NCBI GenBank assembly: GCA_964384485.1
Contig: CAYLLE010000048.1
Coordinates: 1 to 22,979 of the forward strand
Reading direction: 5' to 3'
Source of the DNA: CAYLLE01 sp964384485
GTDB taxonomy: Bacteria > Spirochaetota > Spirochaetia > CAYLLE01
DNA length: 22,979 nucleotides
Part shown: piece by piece, positions 22,871 through 22,979 of the stretch
How the letters are laid out: each line of letters opens with the position of its first letter
Numbering within the stretch: position 1 is the stretch's first letter
Notes under the pieces: model-generated
What the model was told of the DNA's origin: nothing
What the model saw: the letters and a program-made list of their open reading frames with translations, nothing else
Database searches by the model: none
Program-made: the position numbers and the translations under genes

Positions 22871-22979
22871 CAGCAAATCCCGGTCAACTCCATGGGTGAT
22901 TGAGAAGAGGCCATAATTTAATACAATATATGAATTTAGATCGGGTTGACCGGGAATTGCCGCATATTTTTTTCGCGGA
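22871..22979. mobile_element. MITE family 1, composite copy running off the right edge
   Basis: It begins CAGCAAATCCCGGTCAA and follows the left unit of the 202-bp copy with a few changes. It then enters the same linker (CGCATATTTTTTTCGCGGA) at the window edge, so it is of the composite type. The 9 bases before it, GGCCGGAAA (22862-22870), should reappear after its right end if it inserted in the same way. Confidence 0.8.

Noticed and set aside
22819..22914. Longer N-terminus of the class I methyltransferase (32 extra residues)
   Set aside because: The extension is read partly out of the MITE at 22871 and has no ribosome binding site, whereas 22818 has a TATACT box at leaderless spacing.

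Overview
The window looks like a piece of a free-living-type or symbiotic bacterial chromosome of mid GC content, with strong AGGAG ribosome binding sites. The gene mix (class II photolyase, tocopherol-cyclase-family protein, WG-repeat protein, two-subunit Fe-S fumarase, BipA/TypA, several FGly sulfatases) would fit a spirochaete or a similar Gram-negative lineage. That placement is a low-confidence inference. There is no rRNA, tRNA, CRISPR array or prophage block. What stands out is decay and small-repeat activity: at least five broken genes and seven MITE-like elements in 23 kb.

Layout. 1-761: a decayed ClC chloride channel gene. 796-2646 (-): an S9 family peptidase with its own promoter. 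2764-2943: a tail fragment of an SRPBCC-like gene. 2955-3362 (-): an orphan phage/contractile-system tail-tube-like protein. 3483-4847 (+): an FGly sulfatase. 4910-5923 (-): a D-2-hydroxyacid dehydrogenase. 6140-6772 (+): an SGNH esterase. 6944-9261 (-): a two-gene operon of tocopherol-cyclase-like protein and class II photolyase. 9374-10363 (+): a lipoprotein with an internal duplication, followed by a terminator. 10440-11980 (-): a WG-repeat exported protein and a small unknown protein. 12189-12326 (-): a DinB stub. 12674-13635 (+): a 13-codon leader ORF coupled to an AEC transporter. 13680-17388 (-): a tightly coupled operon (fumarase alpha, fumarase beta, iron-sulfur flavoprotein, DNA methyltransferase, dead sulfatase). 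17605-19443 (-): typA. 19533-20566 (-): a decayed secreted glycosidase-like gene. 20633-22818 (-): an SAM methyltransferase and a radical SAM/SPASM protein, overlapping by one base.

Mobile repeats. Family 1 has termini close to CAGCAATTCCCGGTCAA and makes 9-bp target duplications. Three complete copies (97, 202 and 92 bp) are each flanked by a different perfect 9-bp direct repeat. A fourth runs off the right edge and a fifth, degenerate, copy overlaps the 3' end of typA. The 202-bp form is two about 90-bp units joined by a 24-bp linker, so the termini alternate in orientation four times. Removing the 92-bp copy plus one target repeat locally restores the reading frame of a sulfatase gene, which shows that it really inserted. 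Family 2 has two 145-bp elements with about 20-bp inverted termini flanked by TA, as expected for IS630/mariner-type MITEs.

Expression signals. Several genes without a Shine-Dalgarno sequence have a TANNNT box exactly 6-7 bases before the ATG, which suggests leaderless mRNAs. The AEC transporter appears to be translated through a leaderless 13-codon ORF whose TGA overlaps its ATG. Operon genes are linked by ATGA or TAATG overlaps.
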